Shown here piece by piece: positions 17,016 through 24,507 of a DNA stretch of 35,299 nucleotides (within the stretch, counting starts at the first letter, position 1; each line of letters begins with the position of its first letter). This DNA is from Clostridia bacterium (GTDB lineage Bacteria; Bacillota; Clostridia; Christensenellales; Aristaeellaceae), in contig JAFQQU010000041.1 of NCBI GenBank assembly GCA_017410445.1, forward strand, positions 1 to 35,299. Reading direction: 5' to 3'. The position numbers and the translations under genes were made by a program. A model generated the notes under the pieces. The model was not told the DNA's origin, searched no databases, and was given only the letters and a program-made list of their open reading frames with translations.

Positions 17016-19664
17016 TTACTTCAACCAAAGGGTCGTCAGGAGTTCGTCAGCCAGCGCGTTCACTTCCTCGGTCTGATCCCCGCCGCCCGCGATTTCGATG
17101 TAATACAGCGCTTCGTCACCGCGCAGCACGCAGATGGTCATGACGCAAGGCGTGCCGTCGGAATACTGGCTCTCAGAGGTGAATCTGTAGCCGTCCTGGC
17201 CGGTCGCGTCTTTCACCTTGGGCCGCTCCCCGTCTCCGTAGATCGTCTCAAGCACATGCTCCTTCAGCTGGTAGACGTCCATGCTTTCGGGGGATACGAT
17301 TTCTCCGTCCTCATCGCGCCATACGATGATCCGGCCGGTGATGTTGCTCGCGGCCTTGGTGAAGTAGACGTCGTCCTCCTGCTCGCTGGCGGTCACGCCG
17401 TCCGGCTTAAGAAAACCGATATACCTGCCGTCCATCAGCGAATCGTCTTCCTTCTCGGTAAACGCCGACAGCTCGTCGCGCAGCTGATCGATTTCCGTAT
17501 TCAGATCGGCAATCTGCTGATTGAGCGCCGCGTTCATCGCCTCCAGCGCGGCGGAGCGGCTAACAACGCTCTCGTATTCGCGCGCCATCTCCTCGATTTC
17601 GGCGATGCGGTCCATCAGATCTCCCTTTTCGGTTTCCAGCACCGCGATGCGGCCCTCGGCGTCGCTCAGCTCCTCATTGAGTTTTTCGATCTGCTCCGCA
17701 GCGTCCGAAAGGTCGGCCAGCTGATCGCTCAGACTGTCGACCTCTCCGCTCAGTCCGTCGCGCTCGGCAGTCAGCGCCGCAAGCTCCGCTTCGGCCTCGC
17801 TCAGATCCTTCTGAAGCTCCTCAATCAGCGCGGCGGTCTGCTCCGCTTCCTCGATCTTCTCGGCCATCCGGTCGTTGAGGCTGTCGCGCTCGGCGGTGAG
17901 GTTGACAACCAGCTCATTGAAGATGGCCAGCTCCTCCTTGACGCTCGTCAGCTCCTCCTTCGCGGCCGTCAGCTCGCCCTGTACGATCGAAAGCTCGTTG
18001 GCCGATTCGGTCAGCATCGCGATCTGCTGCTCCAGCGCTTCCTTCTCCTGCTGAAGCTGCGCGTTCGTGTTGGTCAGGGCTTCAATCTTTGTATCGGCGT
18101 CCGTGCCTGCGGAAATCTGTTCGTTCAGCGCAGCGATCTGATCGTTCAGCGCGTCGATCTGATCCTTCGCAGCCGTCAGTTCGCCCTGTACAATCGAAAG
18201 CTCGTTGGCAGACTCGGTCAGCATCGTCACCTGCTGTTCCAGAGCTTCCTTCTCCTGCTGAAGCTGTGCGTTCGTGTTGGTCAGCGCCTCGATCTTCGTA
18301 TCAGCGTCCGCGCCCGCGGAAATCTGTTCGTTCAGGGAAGCGATCTGATCGTTGAGCGCGTCGCGTTCGGCGGCGAGCGCTTCAATCTGCTTGTTCGCTT
18401 CCTTCAGCTCGGAGGCCATCTTCTCGATCTGACCGGCGTTCTCGCCGCCCTCGGAGATCTGATGGCCGAGCTTTTCCACTTCTTTCTTCAACGCGTCGAT
18501 CTGATCGTTCAGATCATCCGCCTGACCGCTCAGCTCGTCTCTCTCCCTGATGAGGCCGGCAATCTGCTCGTCCGCCGCATTCAGCTTGGCCGTGAGGCGT
18601 TCGATCTCACCGGCATTTCCGGCTTCCTTGTCCAGCCGTCCGTTCAGCGCGTCCACCTGTTCCTTCAGGCTGTCGCGCTCGGCAGTCAGGTCGGCGATCT
18701 GCGCGTTCGCCGCAGTCAGGTCGGCAGTCAGCTGCGCAATTTCCTCATTTGCCGCAGTCTGATCGGTCAGCTGCCCGTTCAGCGCGTCCACCTGTTCCTT
18801 CAGGCTGTCGCGCTCGGCGGTCAGCTCGGCGATCTGCGCGTTCGCCTCGTCTCTCGCCTGCTCGGCTTCGGCCAGCAGCGCCGCCTTGCCGCCCAGTTCT
18901 TCCTCGGCCGCGGTCAGCAGCGCCTGCGTCTCGGTCAGCTGCTTATTGGCCGCGTCCAGCTGCGCCGCCGCGTTTTCATTGGCCTTTTCGGTCTCCGCCA
19001 GCAGCGCGGCCGCTCCGGCCAGATCCTCCTCGGTCTTGGTCAGCTTGTCCATAAGCTCATTGTAGCGGCCGCTTTCGCCGTCCAGCGCCTCAATCTTGCC
19101 GGTCAGCTGGGCCTGCAGATCTGCAATGGTCGCAAGACGCTGCTTGTCGAGCGCTTCATAGCCCGCAATCTTCACATCCAGCTCCTCGACCATGGCCTGA
19201 AGCTCGACGACCTTCTCATCCCGGGCCGCGCCGCTCTCCAGCTGCTCATTGGCCGCAGCCAGATCGGCGTTGCTCTGAGCGAGGCTGTCCTGCAGAAGCG
19301 CAATCTGCTCATTGGCCTCGGCCAGATCGCTGGAATACTGCTTCAGCTGCCCGTCCTTCTCTTCCAGCTGCGCCGCCGAATCATTCAGCGCGGCCTGCGC
19401 CTCGGCCAGCTGCTCGTTCGCTGCCGTCAGGTCGGCCTGAAGCGCGGCCAGCGCGCTGCCGCTGGATTCGCTCTCTTCCTTCTTCTGCTGATCGAGCTGC
19501 GCCAGCCGGCTGGTCAGATCCGCCACCTGCACGGTCAGCGCGTCCTTCTCGTTCTCGGCCGTCCTCCGCGCGCGCTCAACGCCGCTCAGCGAAACGCCCA
19601 GCACGACGGCGGCAACGATAGCAGCCGCGGCCAGCGCGATGATAATCGCCTGCATCCTCTTCAT
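17016..19664 (-). CDS. Membrane-anchored coiled-coil protein
   Basis: An 882-residue protein. A basic MKR start and a single hydrophobic segment (AIIIALAAAAIVAAVVLGV, residues about 6-24) anchor it in the membrane. Residues about 30-740 form an almost continuous coiled coil of Ala/Glu/Gln/Leu heptads with recurring AANEQ, LTAERDSL and LNDQI units. The last 140 residues are a globular, probably extracellular domain starting near MDGRYIGFLKPDG and ending VNALADELLTTLWLK. There are no Walker motifs, so it is not an SMC protein. A 69-residue unit in the coil is duplicated. The start at 19664 follows tgaaggaggt. It may serve as a spacer or sensor across the cell wall; the function is unknown. Confidence 0.8.
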   Translation of the reverse strand: MKRMQAIIIALAAAAIVAAVVLGVSLSGVERARRTAENEKDALTVQVADLTSRLAQLDQQKKEESESSGSALAALQADLTAANEQLAEAQAALNDSAAQLEEKDGQLKQYSSDLAEANEQIALLQDSLAQSNADLAAANEQLESGAARDEKVVELQAMVEELDVKIAGYEALDKQRLATIADLQAQLTGKIEALDGESGRYNELMDKLTKTEEDLAGAAALLAETEKANENAAAQLDAANKQLTETQALLTAAEEELGGKAALLAEAEQARDEANAQIAELTAERDSLKEQVDALNGQLTDQTAANEEIAQLTADLTAANAQIADLTAERDSLKEQVDALNGRLDKEAGNAGEIERLTAKLNAADEQIAGLIRERDELSGQADDLNDQIDALKKEVEKLGHQISEGGENAGQIEKMASELKEANKQIEALAAERDALNDQIASLNEQISAGADADTKIEALTNTNAQLQQEKEALEQQVTMLTESANELSIVQGELTAAKDQIDALNDQIAALNEQISAGTDADTKIEALTNTNAQLQQEKEALEQQIAMLTESANELSIVQGELTAAKEELTSVKEELAIFNELVVNLTAERDSLNDRMAEKIEEAEQTAALIEELQKDLSEAEAELAALTAERDGLSGEVDSLSDQLADLSDAAEQIEKLNEELSDAEGRIAVLETEKGDLMDRIAEIEEMAREYESVVSRSAALEAMNAALNQQIADLNTEIDQLRDELSAFTEKEDDSLMDGRYIGFLKPDGVTASEQEDDVYFTKAASNITGRIIVWRDEDGEIVSPESMDVYQLKEHVLETIYGDGERPKVKDATGQDGYRFTSESQYSDGTPCVMTICVLRGDEALYYIEIAGGGDQTEEVNALADELLTTLWLK
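17974..18387 (-). repeat. 207-bp tandem repeat inside the coiled-coil gene
   Basis: Two consecutive 207-bp units share long nearly identical blocks, for example tcgccctgta at 17974 and 18181 and the gctgaag...gcgttcgtgttggtcag block after each. Each encodes a 69-residue coiled-coil module with the ADTKIEALTNTNAQLQQEK and ESANELSIVQGELTAAK sequences. It looks like recent in-frame duplication. Confidence 0.8.
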
Positions 19665-19699
19665 AATCCGGTACCTCCTTCAAATTCCATCTTAATGAT

Positions 19700-19708
19700 A
19701 GTATACCA
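19700..19708 (-). promoter_or_regulatory. Possible extended -10 of the coiled-coil gene
   Basis: The minus strand reads TGgTATACT at 19708-19700, 36 bp upstream of the start codon. No good -35 is visible, which is tolerable with an extended -10. Confidence 0.4.
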
Positions 19709-19865
19709 TATGCACGCCCGCATCCGATACCACATCCTTCCGAAAAATAAATTTTCTTCCCGCATGCGTTTCCATTTTCCCGGCACATATTTTCCTTCTC
19801 TCCGGGCATACTAGCAACAGCCTGACAACCGGGCACATCAACCCAGTAAAGGAGTGTATTGGTTC

Positions 19866-20072
19866 ATGCTCGATCGTGTTTCTCTGCTTCTGGTCATCAT
19901 CGGCGCGCTGAACTGGCTGCTGGTCGGTCTGTTTCAGTTTGACGCGGTGGCCTGGCTGTGCGGCGGTCAGACGGCAGTCATCAGCCGCGTCATTTACGCC
20001 CTCGTCGGCGTCGCGGGCCTGTGGTGCATCTCGCTTCTGTTCCGCGACCGCGAGCCCGTCGCTGCGGATTGA
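19866..20072 (+). CDS. DUF378 membrane protein
   Basis: A 68-residue membrane protein of the DUF378 (YuzA-like) family with two hydrophobic segments. The hallmark is LVIIGALNWLLVGLFQFD followed by ISRVIYALVGVAGLW. The ATG at 19866 is used because aaaggag lies 11 nt upstream; the GTG at 19854 overlaps that ribosome site. No biochemical role is known for the family. It is a single gene divergent from the coiled-coil gene. Confidence 0.85.
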   Translation: MLDRVSLLLVIIGALNWLLVGLFQFDAVAWLCGGQTAVISRVIYALVGVAGLWCISLLFRDREPVAAD

Positions 20073-20182
20073 TCCCCGGACGCCGGTTTTGTTATCTATA
20101 AGACCTGTTTTTAACGCAAAAAGATGCATGAAAGCAGCGTTTTCTTCATCAAAACCGGAATTTTTACCGCCCGAAACCCAAG

Positions 20183-20227
20183 AGGCCGCCCTCCGGACAA
20201 ACGTCCCCGGAAGGCGGCCTGCTTTTT
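20183..20227 (+). terminator. Terminator between DUF378 and the polymerase IV gene
   Basis: aggccgcc (20183-20190) pairs with ggcggcct (20213-20220), extended inside by ccgg pairing, and is followed by gcttttta. It serves the + strand and lies just after the convergent dinB stop. Confidence 0.75.
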
Positions 20228-20236
20228 ATGATATTT

Positions 20237-21448
20237 TCAGTCCTTCGGACGACGACCGTTCAGATCGGTTCCGATGGTCTGCCCGAAGCCGATGCTGTCC
20301 CGCCCGAAGCGGCGGCGGATGTCGTCCACCGCGCAGTCCAGCTTCGCAAGCTTTTCATTCCTGCCCTCTGCCTGATCGAAAAGGCTCGTCTGAACGGGCG
20401 CGTCCGGCGGGGCGAAATTCGTAAGGCCCACGGAGAGCATGCGCACGGGCCTTCTCATATCCCACGAACGGCGGATAATGTGAAGCGCGGTATGATAGAT
20501 CTCCTGCGTGCTGTCGGTCGGCGCGCGCAAGGTCTCCTGCCGGGAGATGACCTTGAGCTCGGGGCTTTTGATCTGTATCTGCACGGTCAGGCCCTTCACC
20601 TGCTGTCGCCGCGTCCGCGCGCCCACGCTGTCCGCCAGCATGAGAAGCCCGGTCTTTATGTCCTCCTCGCCCAGAAGATCGCGCGGAAAGGTGATGGAAT
20701 TGGATATGCTGCGGACCGCTTCCTCCTCGTCCGCCCGGCGCACCGGCGCGTCGTCCAGCCCGTTTGCGTAAATCCAGAGCATCTCGCCCTGCTTTCCGAG
20801 CAGCTCGTGAAGGCGGGCGGCGGGCGTGTTTGCAAGGTCGCCGATGGTCATGACGCCCTTGCGCCTGAGTTCCTCCGCCGCGTTCGTGCCGACGAAGAGC
20901 ATGTCCCCGACCGGCAGCGGAAAGAGAATTTCCTGATAATTCTCCCGGGTGATGACGGTGGTCGCGTCCGGTTTTTTATAGTCGCTTCCGAGTTTTGCAA
21001 ACACCTTGTTGAACGATACGCCGACGGAGATTGTGAGCCCCAGCTCCTCGCGCACGCGGCGGCGCAGCTCGTCGGCAATGTCCTTTCCGCTTCCGAAGAG
21101 GCGGCGGCTGCCGGTGACGTCCAGCCAAGATTCGTCGATGCTGAAGGCCTCCACCTGATCGGTGTATTCCCCGTAGATGCGGTTGATGAGGCGGCAATAG
21201 TATTCATAGCGGTCATGATGCGGGGGCACCAGCGTCAGATGAGGGCATTTCTTCTTCGCCTGCCACACGGTTTCCGCCGTCTGGACGCCGTACTTCTTGG
21301 CCAGCTCGTTTTTGGCGAGGATGATTCCATGCCGGCTTTCGGGATTTCCGCACACCGCCATGGGCACCAGCTTAAGCTCCGGCCGCTCGATGCACTCGAC
21401 CGAGGCAAAGTAGCCGTTCGCATCGCAGTGAAGAATCACCCGTTCCAT
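20237..21448 (-). CDS. dinB: DNA polymerase IV (Y family)
   Basis: A 403-residue Y-family translesion polymerase. The first catalytic motif is DANGYFASVE at residues 9-18 and the second is SIDESWLDVT with the acidic pair. Palm, fingers and little-finger regions are complete, and a C-terminal QTSLFD matches the sliding-clamp binding motif. DANGYF in place of the more common D-x-D/N-A-F-F is a mild variant. The start at 21448 follows ggaggcgggag. It is the last gene of a GNAT / amidotransferase / dinB unit (33-bp gap). No LexA-type box was identified upstream. Confidence 0.92.
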   Translation of the reverse strand: MERVILHCDANGYFASVECIERPELKLVPMAVCGNPESRHGIILAKNELAKKYGVQTAETVWQAKKKCPHLTLVPPHHDRYEYYCRLINRIYGEYTDQVEAFSIDESWLDVTGSRRLFGSGKDIADELRRRVREELGLTISVGVSFNKVFAKLGSDYKKPDATTVITRENYQEILFPLPVGDMLFVGTNAAEELRRKGVMTIGDLANTPAARLHELLGKQGEMLWIYANGLDDAPVRRADEEEAVRSISNSITFPRDLLGEEDIKTGLLMLADSVGARTRRQQVKGLTVQIQIKSPELKVISRQETLRAPTDSTQEIYHTALHIIRRSWDMRRPVRMLSVGLTNFAPPDAPVQTSLFDQAEGRNEKLAKLDCAVDDIRRRFGRDSIGFGQTIGTDLNGRRPKD

Positions 21449-21481
21449 CTCTCCCGCCTCCTTCCGCCGCAGCTCACGCCT

Positions 21482-22189
21482 CTATTTCCGCTCCGCGCAC
21501 GCCGCGAGGAATGCAGAGAATATTTTCCGGGAAAAGCTGTCGTTGAAATAAGACACCTCCGGGTGCCACTGAACGCCCATGAGGAACCGGGATCCCGGCC
21601 GCTCATAGGCCTCGATCAGGCCGTCCGCATTGTATCCGGTCGCAACCAGTCCGTCCGCCAGACGGTCGACCGCCTGATGATGGAAGCTGTTCACCGGATA
21701 CCGCTCGGAGCCGACCAGCCCGCGCAGGACGGAGTCGCCCTCGAAGATGATATCGTGATAGTACAGCATGCCTTCCGGCTGACGGTGCCGGATGCCCAGG
21801 TGATGCACGACGTCCTGATGGAGCGTTCCGCCCAGCGCGGCGTTGATCACCTGCATGCCGCGGCACACGCCCAGCATGGGGAGGTCATGCTCCATGGCGT
21901 AAGCGATGACATAGACCTCCAGCTCGTCGCGCTCCTCGTTGATCTCGCCGCAATAGGGGTCGATCTCCTGACCGTAGTATTTCGGATGCATGTCCGGGCC
22001 GCCGGCGATGATCACGCCGTCCAGCGTCGGAAGCACCTTTTCCATCTCTTCGGTATTCAGCGGCCAGTCCAGCGTGATCATCTCCTCGCCGGTCGCCGCC
22101 ATGGCCTTTGTCATGTTCTTCGTCACGCGGTGGACGTTCGGGTCCTCGCTCGTCCTCGACGCCGTGACGCCGATTCTCAGCGCCCTCAT
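21482..22189 (-). CDS. Class I glutamine amidotransferase, peptidase C26 (gamma-Glu-GABA hydrolase-like)
   Basis: A 235-residue peptidase C26 protein related to PuuD-type gamma-glutamyl hydrolases. The catalytic Cys109 lies in GVCRGMQVIN, and QWHPE near the C-terminus supplies the His and Glu. An IIAGGPDMHPKYYG motif near residues 60-73 is typical of the group. The start at 22189 overlaps the GNAT stop as ATGA, so the two are translationally coupled, which argues against the longer frame. No polyamine genes are nearby, so the substrate is open. Confidence 0.88.
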   Translation of the reverse strand: MRALRIGVTASRTSEDPNVHRVTKNMTKAMAATGEEMITLDWPLNTEEMEKVLPTLDGVIIAGGPDMHPKYYGQEIDPYCGEINEERDELEVYVIAYAMEHDLPMLGVCRGMQVINAALGGTLHQDVVHHLGIRHRQPEGMLYYHDIIFEGDSVLRGLVGSERYPVNSFHHQAVDRLADGLVATGYNADGLIEAYERPGSRFLMGVQWHPEVSYFNDSFSRKIFSAFLAACAERK

Positions 22190-22707
22190 TCCTTTGCCGC
22201 ACACGCATCGCAGTTTCCGCTGCACGATCCGCATGCGCCTCCCTTGGAGCAGGATCCCTCCAGATTGATCTCCTCGCGCGCCGCGATCATCCTGCGATGC
22301 GGAACGCCTTCTTCGTCATAAACCTCGCCGACCGGGCTGAGGCCGTATTTTGCATAGAAGCCGACAACCGGCAGCTGCGCGGACACCGTGACCGACGCGC
22401 AGTTCAGCTCCTGCGCGCGGTAGAGCAGCATGCGCATGACCAGATCGCCCATGTATTTTCCGCGCGCTTCCTTCAGGACGCATACCCGGCCGATGGCAAA
22501 GCGGTCCTCGCCGTCGATATAGAGCCGGCCGGTCGCAGAGGGCGTGTCGTCGTCGTCCAGCACCAGCGCATAGACAGACATTCTGTCATGCTCGTCGATT
22601 TCCGTTTCCAGCGGATATCCCTGCTCCTCCACGAATACGCGGCGGCGGATATCGAACACATGCTGGCAGAGCGGATCGCCCGACAGCAGGAATTTACCCC
22701 GAATCAT
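22186..22707 (-). CDS. GNAT acetyltransferase with a cysteine-rich tail
   Basis: A 173-residue GNAT-family N-acetyltransferase. The fold is seen in IRRRVFVEEQGYPLETEIDEHD at the start, ATGRLYID, the acetyl-CoA loop region IGRVCVLKEARGKYMGDLVMRML, and the closing PVVGFYAKYGLSPVGEVYDEEGVPH. After the domain, the last 22 residues contain five Cys in a CSKGGACGSCSGNCDAC pattern, which is not part of the GNAT fold and could bind a metal. The ATG at 22707 is preferred over the GTG three codons upstream because of its distance to aaggggtg. It is the first gene of the amidotransferase/dinB operon. Confidence 0.88.
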   Translation of the reverse strand: MIRGKFLLSGDPLCQHVFDIRRRVFVEEQGYPLETEIDEHDRMSVYALVLDDDDTPSATGRLYIDGEDRFAIGRVCVLKEARGKYMGDLVMRMLLYRAQELNCASVTVSAQLPVVGFYAKYGLSPVGEVYDEEGVPHRRMIAAREEINLEGSCSKGGACGSCSGNCDACAAKE

Positions 22708-22792
22708 CAAAAGCACCCCTTTTCTTCGCAGGAAAACGCTCCAGCGAAGGAGAATTTAGTAATCAACCAATCATATGGAGGAATCAATCACC

Positions 22793-23002
22793 ATGGAGCA
22801 GCAGAGTCTCGCCCGCATCAACGAGCTGGCGAAAATCGCCAAAACCCGCGAACTGACCCCCGCCGAGCAGGAAGAGCGCGCCCGCCTGCGCAAGGAATAT
22901 CTGGCCGAGTTCCGCAAGGCCTTCCAGCAGCAGCTGAGCAGCACCTACATCCAGTACGACGACGGAACCAAGGTTCCGCTCACCGATCTGAAGAAAAAGT
23001 AA
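22793..23002 (+). CDS. DUF896 family protein (YnzC-like)
   Basis: A 69-residue DUF896 protein. The N-terminal helical hairpin is clear: RINELAKIAKTRELTPAEQ and EERARLRKEYLAEFRKAF, followed by a short polar tail ending DLKKK. Relatives are small cytoplasmic proteins of unclear role, some tied to the SOS response in Bacillus. The ATG at 22793 is chosen because atggagga provides its ribosome site; the ATG at 22775 lies within that site. It is divergent from the GNAT/dinB operon. Confidence 0.9.
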   Translation: MEQQSLARINELAKIAKTRELTPAEQEERARLRKEYLAEFRKAFQQQLSSTYIQYDDGTKVPLTDLKKK

Positions 23003-23008
23003 TTCCGC

Positions 23009-24325
23009 TCACTCCGTGCAGCCGTCCTGCGCGTCCGCATTCCCGGACAAATCGCCGTCCGGCCTGCATTCCGCCTCCTGCCCCTGTGCAGGCGGCTTTT
23101 TTTTATGCCTTTTTCTGGATTTTCCGCTCGGCGCGGGCGGCTCCTTCACGAAGTTCTCCTTCGCCGCGGCCAGAAGCGCCTCCCGTTCATTGGGCAGGCG
23201 GTCCTCAATGACCTCGTCCAACAGGAACGAAAGGCACGGACCGCTCTTTCTCCGGCTCACGCCCGCCTCGAACACATCCTCCGCGGATACCGCCAGCTGC
23301 TTCACCGACACGCAGTCTCCCTGCTGAATGACCAGATGGCACAGCGCGCGCGTATCGGCGTTTCTCAGCTCGATCAGCCCGGCTAGAAGCTCCGCGCCCA
23401 TCTCGCCCAGCATTCTGCGCATTCCGGCCCGGTCGGTCGGCAGCGGACGGACCGCGTTCAGGCCGATGGCCTCAAGAAACCTTCTGTGCAGCTTTCCGAA
23501 CTTCATCCGCGCCGCGCAGGACGCGATTTTCTCGGGCTCAAGGCCGTACAGAAGCGCCGCCAGCCTGAGCTCGGGCGCTTCGGGCGTAAGGGAAACCCGG
23601 CGCGCCGCCAGCATATACCGGTCGCTTGTCAGGTCGGAAAGCTCGGGCAGAATCACCTCAAAGGCAGGCCTGAAATCGAGCAGAATCTGCTCGGCGCGCG
23701 GCCCGGTCAGGAGCTTTTTAAGCTCGGTCAGCACGCGCTCGACCGCCACCTTCTCAAGGGATTGACAGTTGTCGAGCAGGCACTCTGCGGTGAGCGGGTC
23801 GATGTCGAAATCGAGCGTGGAGGAAAATCTGAGCGCCCGGAGCATTCTCAGCGGGTCCTCGCTGAAGCGCCGGTCCGGGTCGCCCACGCAGCGGATGATC
23901 CTTTTATTGATGTCGTCCTCGCCGTCCACATAGTCGATCAGGCCGGTCTCCGGGTTCCAGCACAGGGCGTTGATGGTAATGTCGCGCCGCGTGACGTCCT
24001 CATAGAGATTGCCGGTGAACTCAACGTCGTCCGGATGCCGCCCGTCCGTGTACTCTCCGTCGATGCGGAAGGTGGTCATTTCGACGGCGGTGCCGTATTT
24101 GATGAGGGTGACGGTTCCGTGCTTGAGGCCGTTGAGCAGCAGCCTGTCCCGCGAGAACAGCTCCGTCATCTCCTCCGGCAGGGCCGAGGTGGTAATGTCG
24201 TAATCGTGCGGCTCCTTGCCCAGCAGGACGTCCCGCACGCTGCCGCCGACGATATACGCCTGATGACCCGCCCGTATCAGCGCGTTCATGGCGTATCTGA
24301 CCGGCGGTGGCAGCTGTATATTCAT
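23009..24325 (-). CDS. cca: CCA tRNA nucleotidyltransferase
   Basis: A 438-residue class II CCA-adding enzyme that builds or repairs the 3' CCA end of tRNAs. The N-terminal head has YIVGGSVRDVLLG, then HDYDITTSALPEE with the catalytic Asp pair, RRDITINAL and DPLRMLRALRFSS. The C-terminal helical region is shorter in recognisable motifs and ends in a very basic KSRKRHKKKPPA stretch and a polar tail, which seems added to the usual enzyme. Start at 24325 with ggagcg 11 nt upstream. The tail overlaps the terminator of the convergent DUF896 gene. Whether it adds the complete CCA or only part cannot be decided by eye. Confidence 0.93.
   Translation of the reverse strand: MNIQLPPPVRYAMNALIRAGHQAYIVGGSVRDVLLGKEPHDYDITTSALPEEMTELFSRDRLLLNGLKHGTVTLIKYGTAVEMTTFRIDGEYTDGRHPDDVEFTGNLYEDVTRRDITINALCWNPETGLIDYVDGEDDINKRIIRCVGDPDRRFSEDPLRMLRALRFSSTLDFDIDPLTAECLLDNCQSLEKVAVERVLTELKKLLTGPRAEQILLDFRPAFEVILPELSDLTSDRYMLAARRVSLTPEAPELRLAALLYGLEPEKIASCAARMKFGKLHRRFLEAIGLNAVRPLPTDRAGMRRMLGEMGAELLAGLIELRNADTRALCHLVIQQGDCVSVKQLAVSAEDVFEAGVSRRKSGPCLSFLLDEVIEDRLPNEREALLAAAKENFVKEPPAPSGKSRKRHKKKPPAQGQEAECRPDGDLSGNADAQDGCTE
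23071..23104 (+). terminator. Terminator of DUF896 inside the cca coding end
   Basis: ccgcct (23071-23076) pairs with aggcgg (23090-23095), followed by c and eight T (23097-23104). It lies within the 3' part of the convergent cca gene, where the A-run on the minus strand encodes Lys-Lys-Lys. Confidence 0.7.
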
Positions 24326-24376
24326 AGTGTATCACGCTCCAGCGTTTATTGGTTGGATCTCGGATCAGTATCATTT

Positions 24377-24382
24377 ATTATA
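24377..24382 (-). promoter_or_regulatory. -10 box of the cca gene
   Basis: The minus strand reads TATAAT at 24382-24377, 51 bp before the cca start, with only a weak -35 (TTTCGC at 24405-24400). Confidence 0.45.
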
Positions 24383-24450
24383 TCACATACCTACCGTCTG
24401 CGAAAGCCGGAATTTTTCCAGCCGCCGCATTTCCCGCGCGGCAGGACTGC

Positions 24451-24479
24451 TTGCCATCGGGATAGGAACGCGGTATAAT
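24451..24479 (+). promoter_or_regulatory. Promoter of the glycyl radical enzyme operon
   Basis: TTGCCA (24451-24456) and a perfect TATAAT (24474-24479) at 17-bp spacing, 28 bp before the start codon. Confidence 0.75.
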
Positions 24480-24507
24480 GAAAGTAAACATCAGGGAGGG
24501 ATGAAGC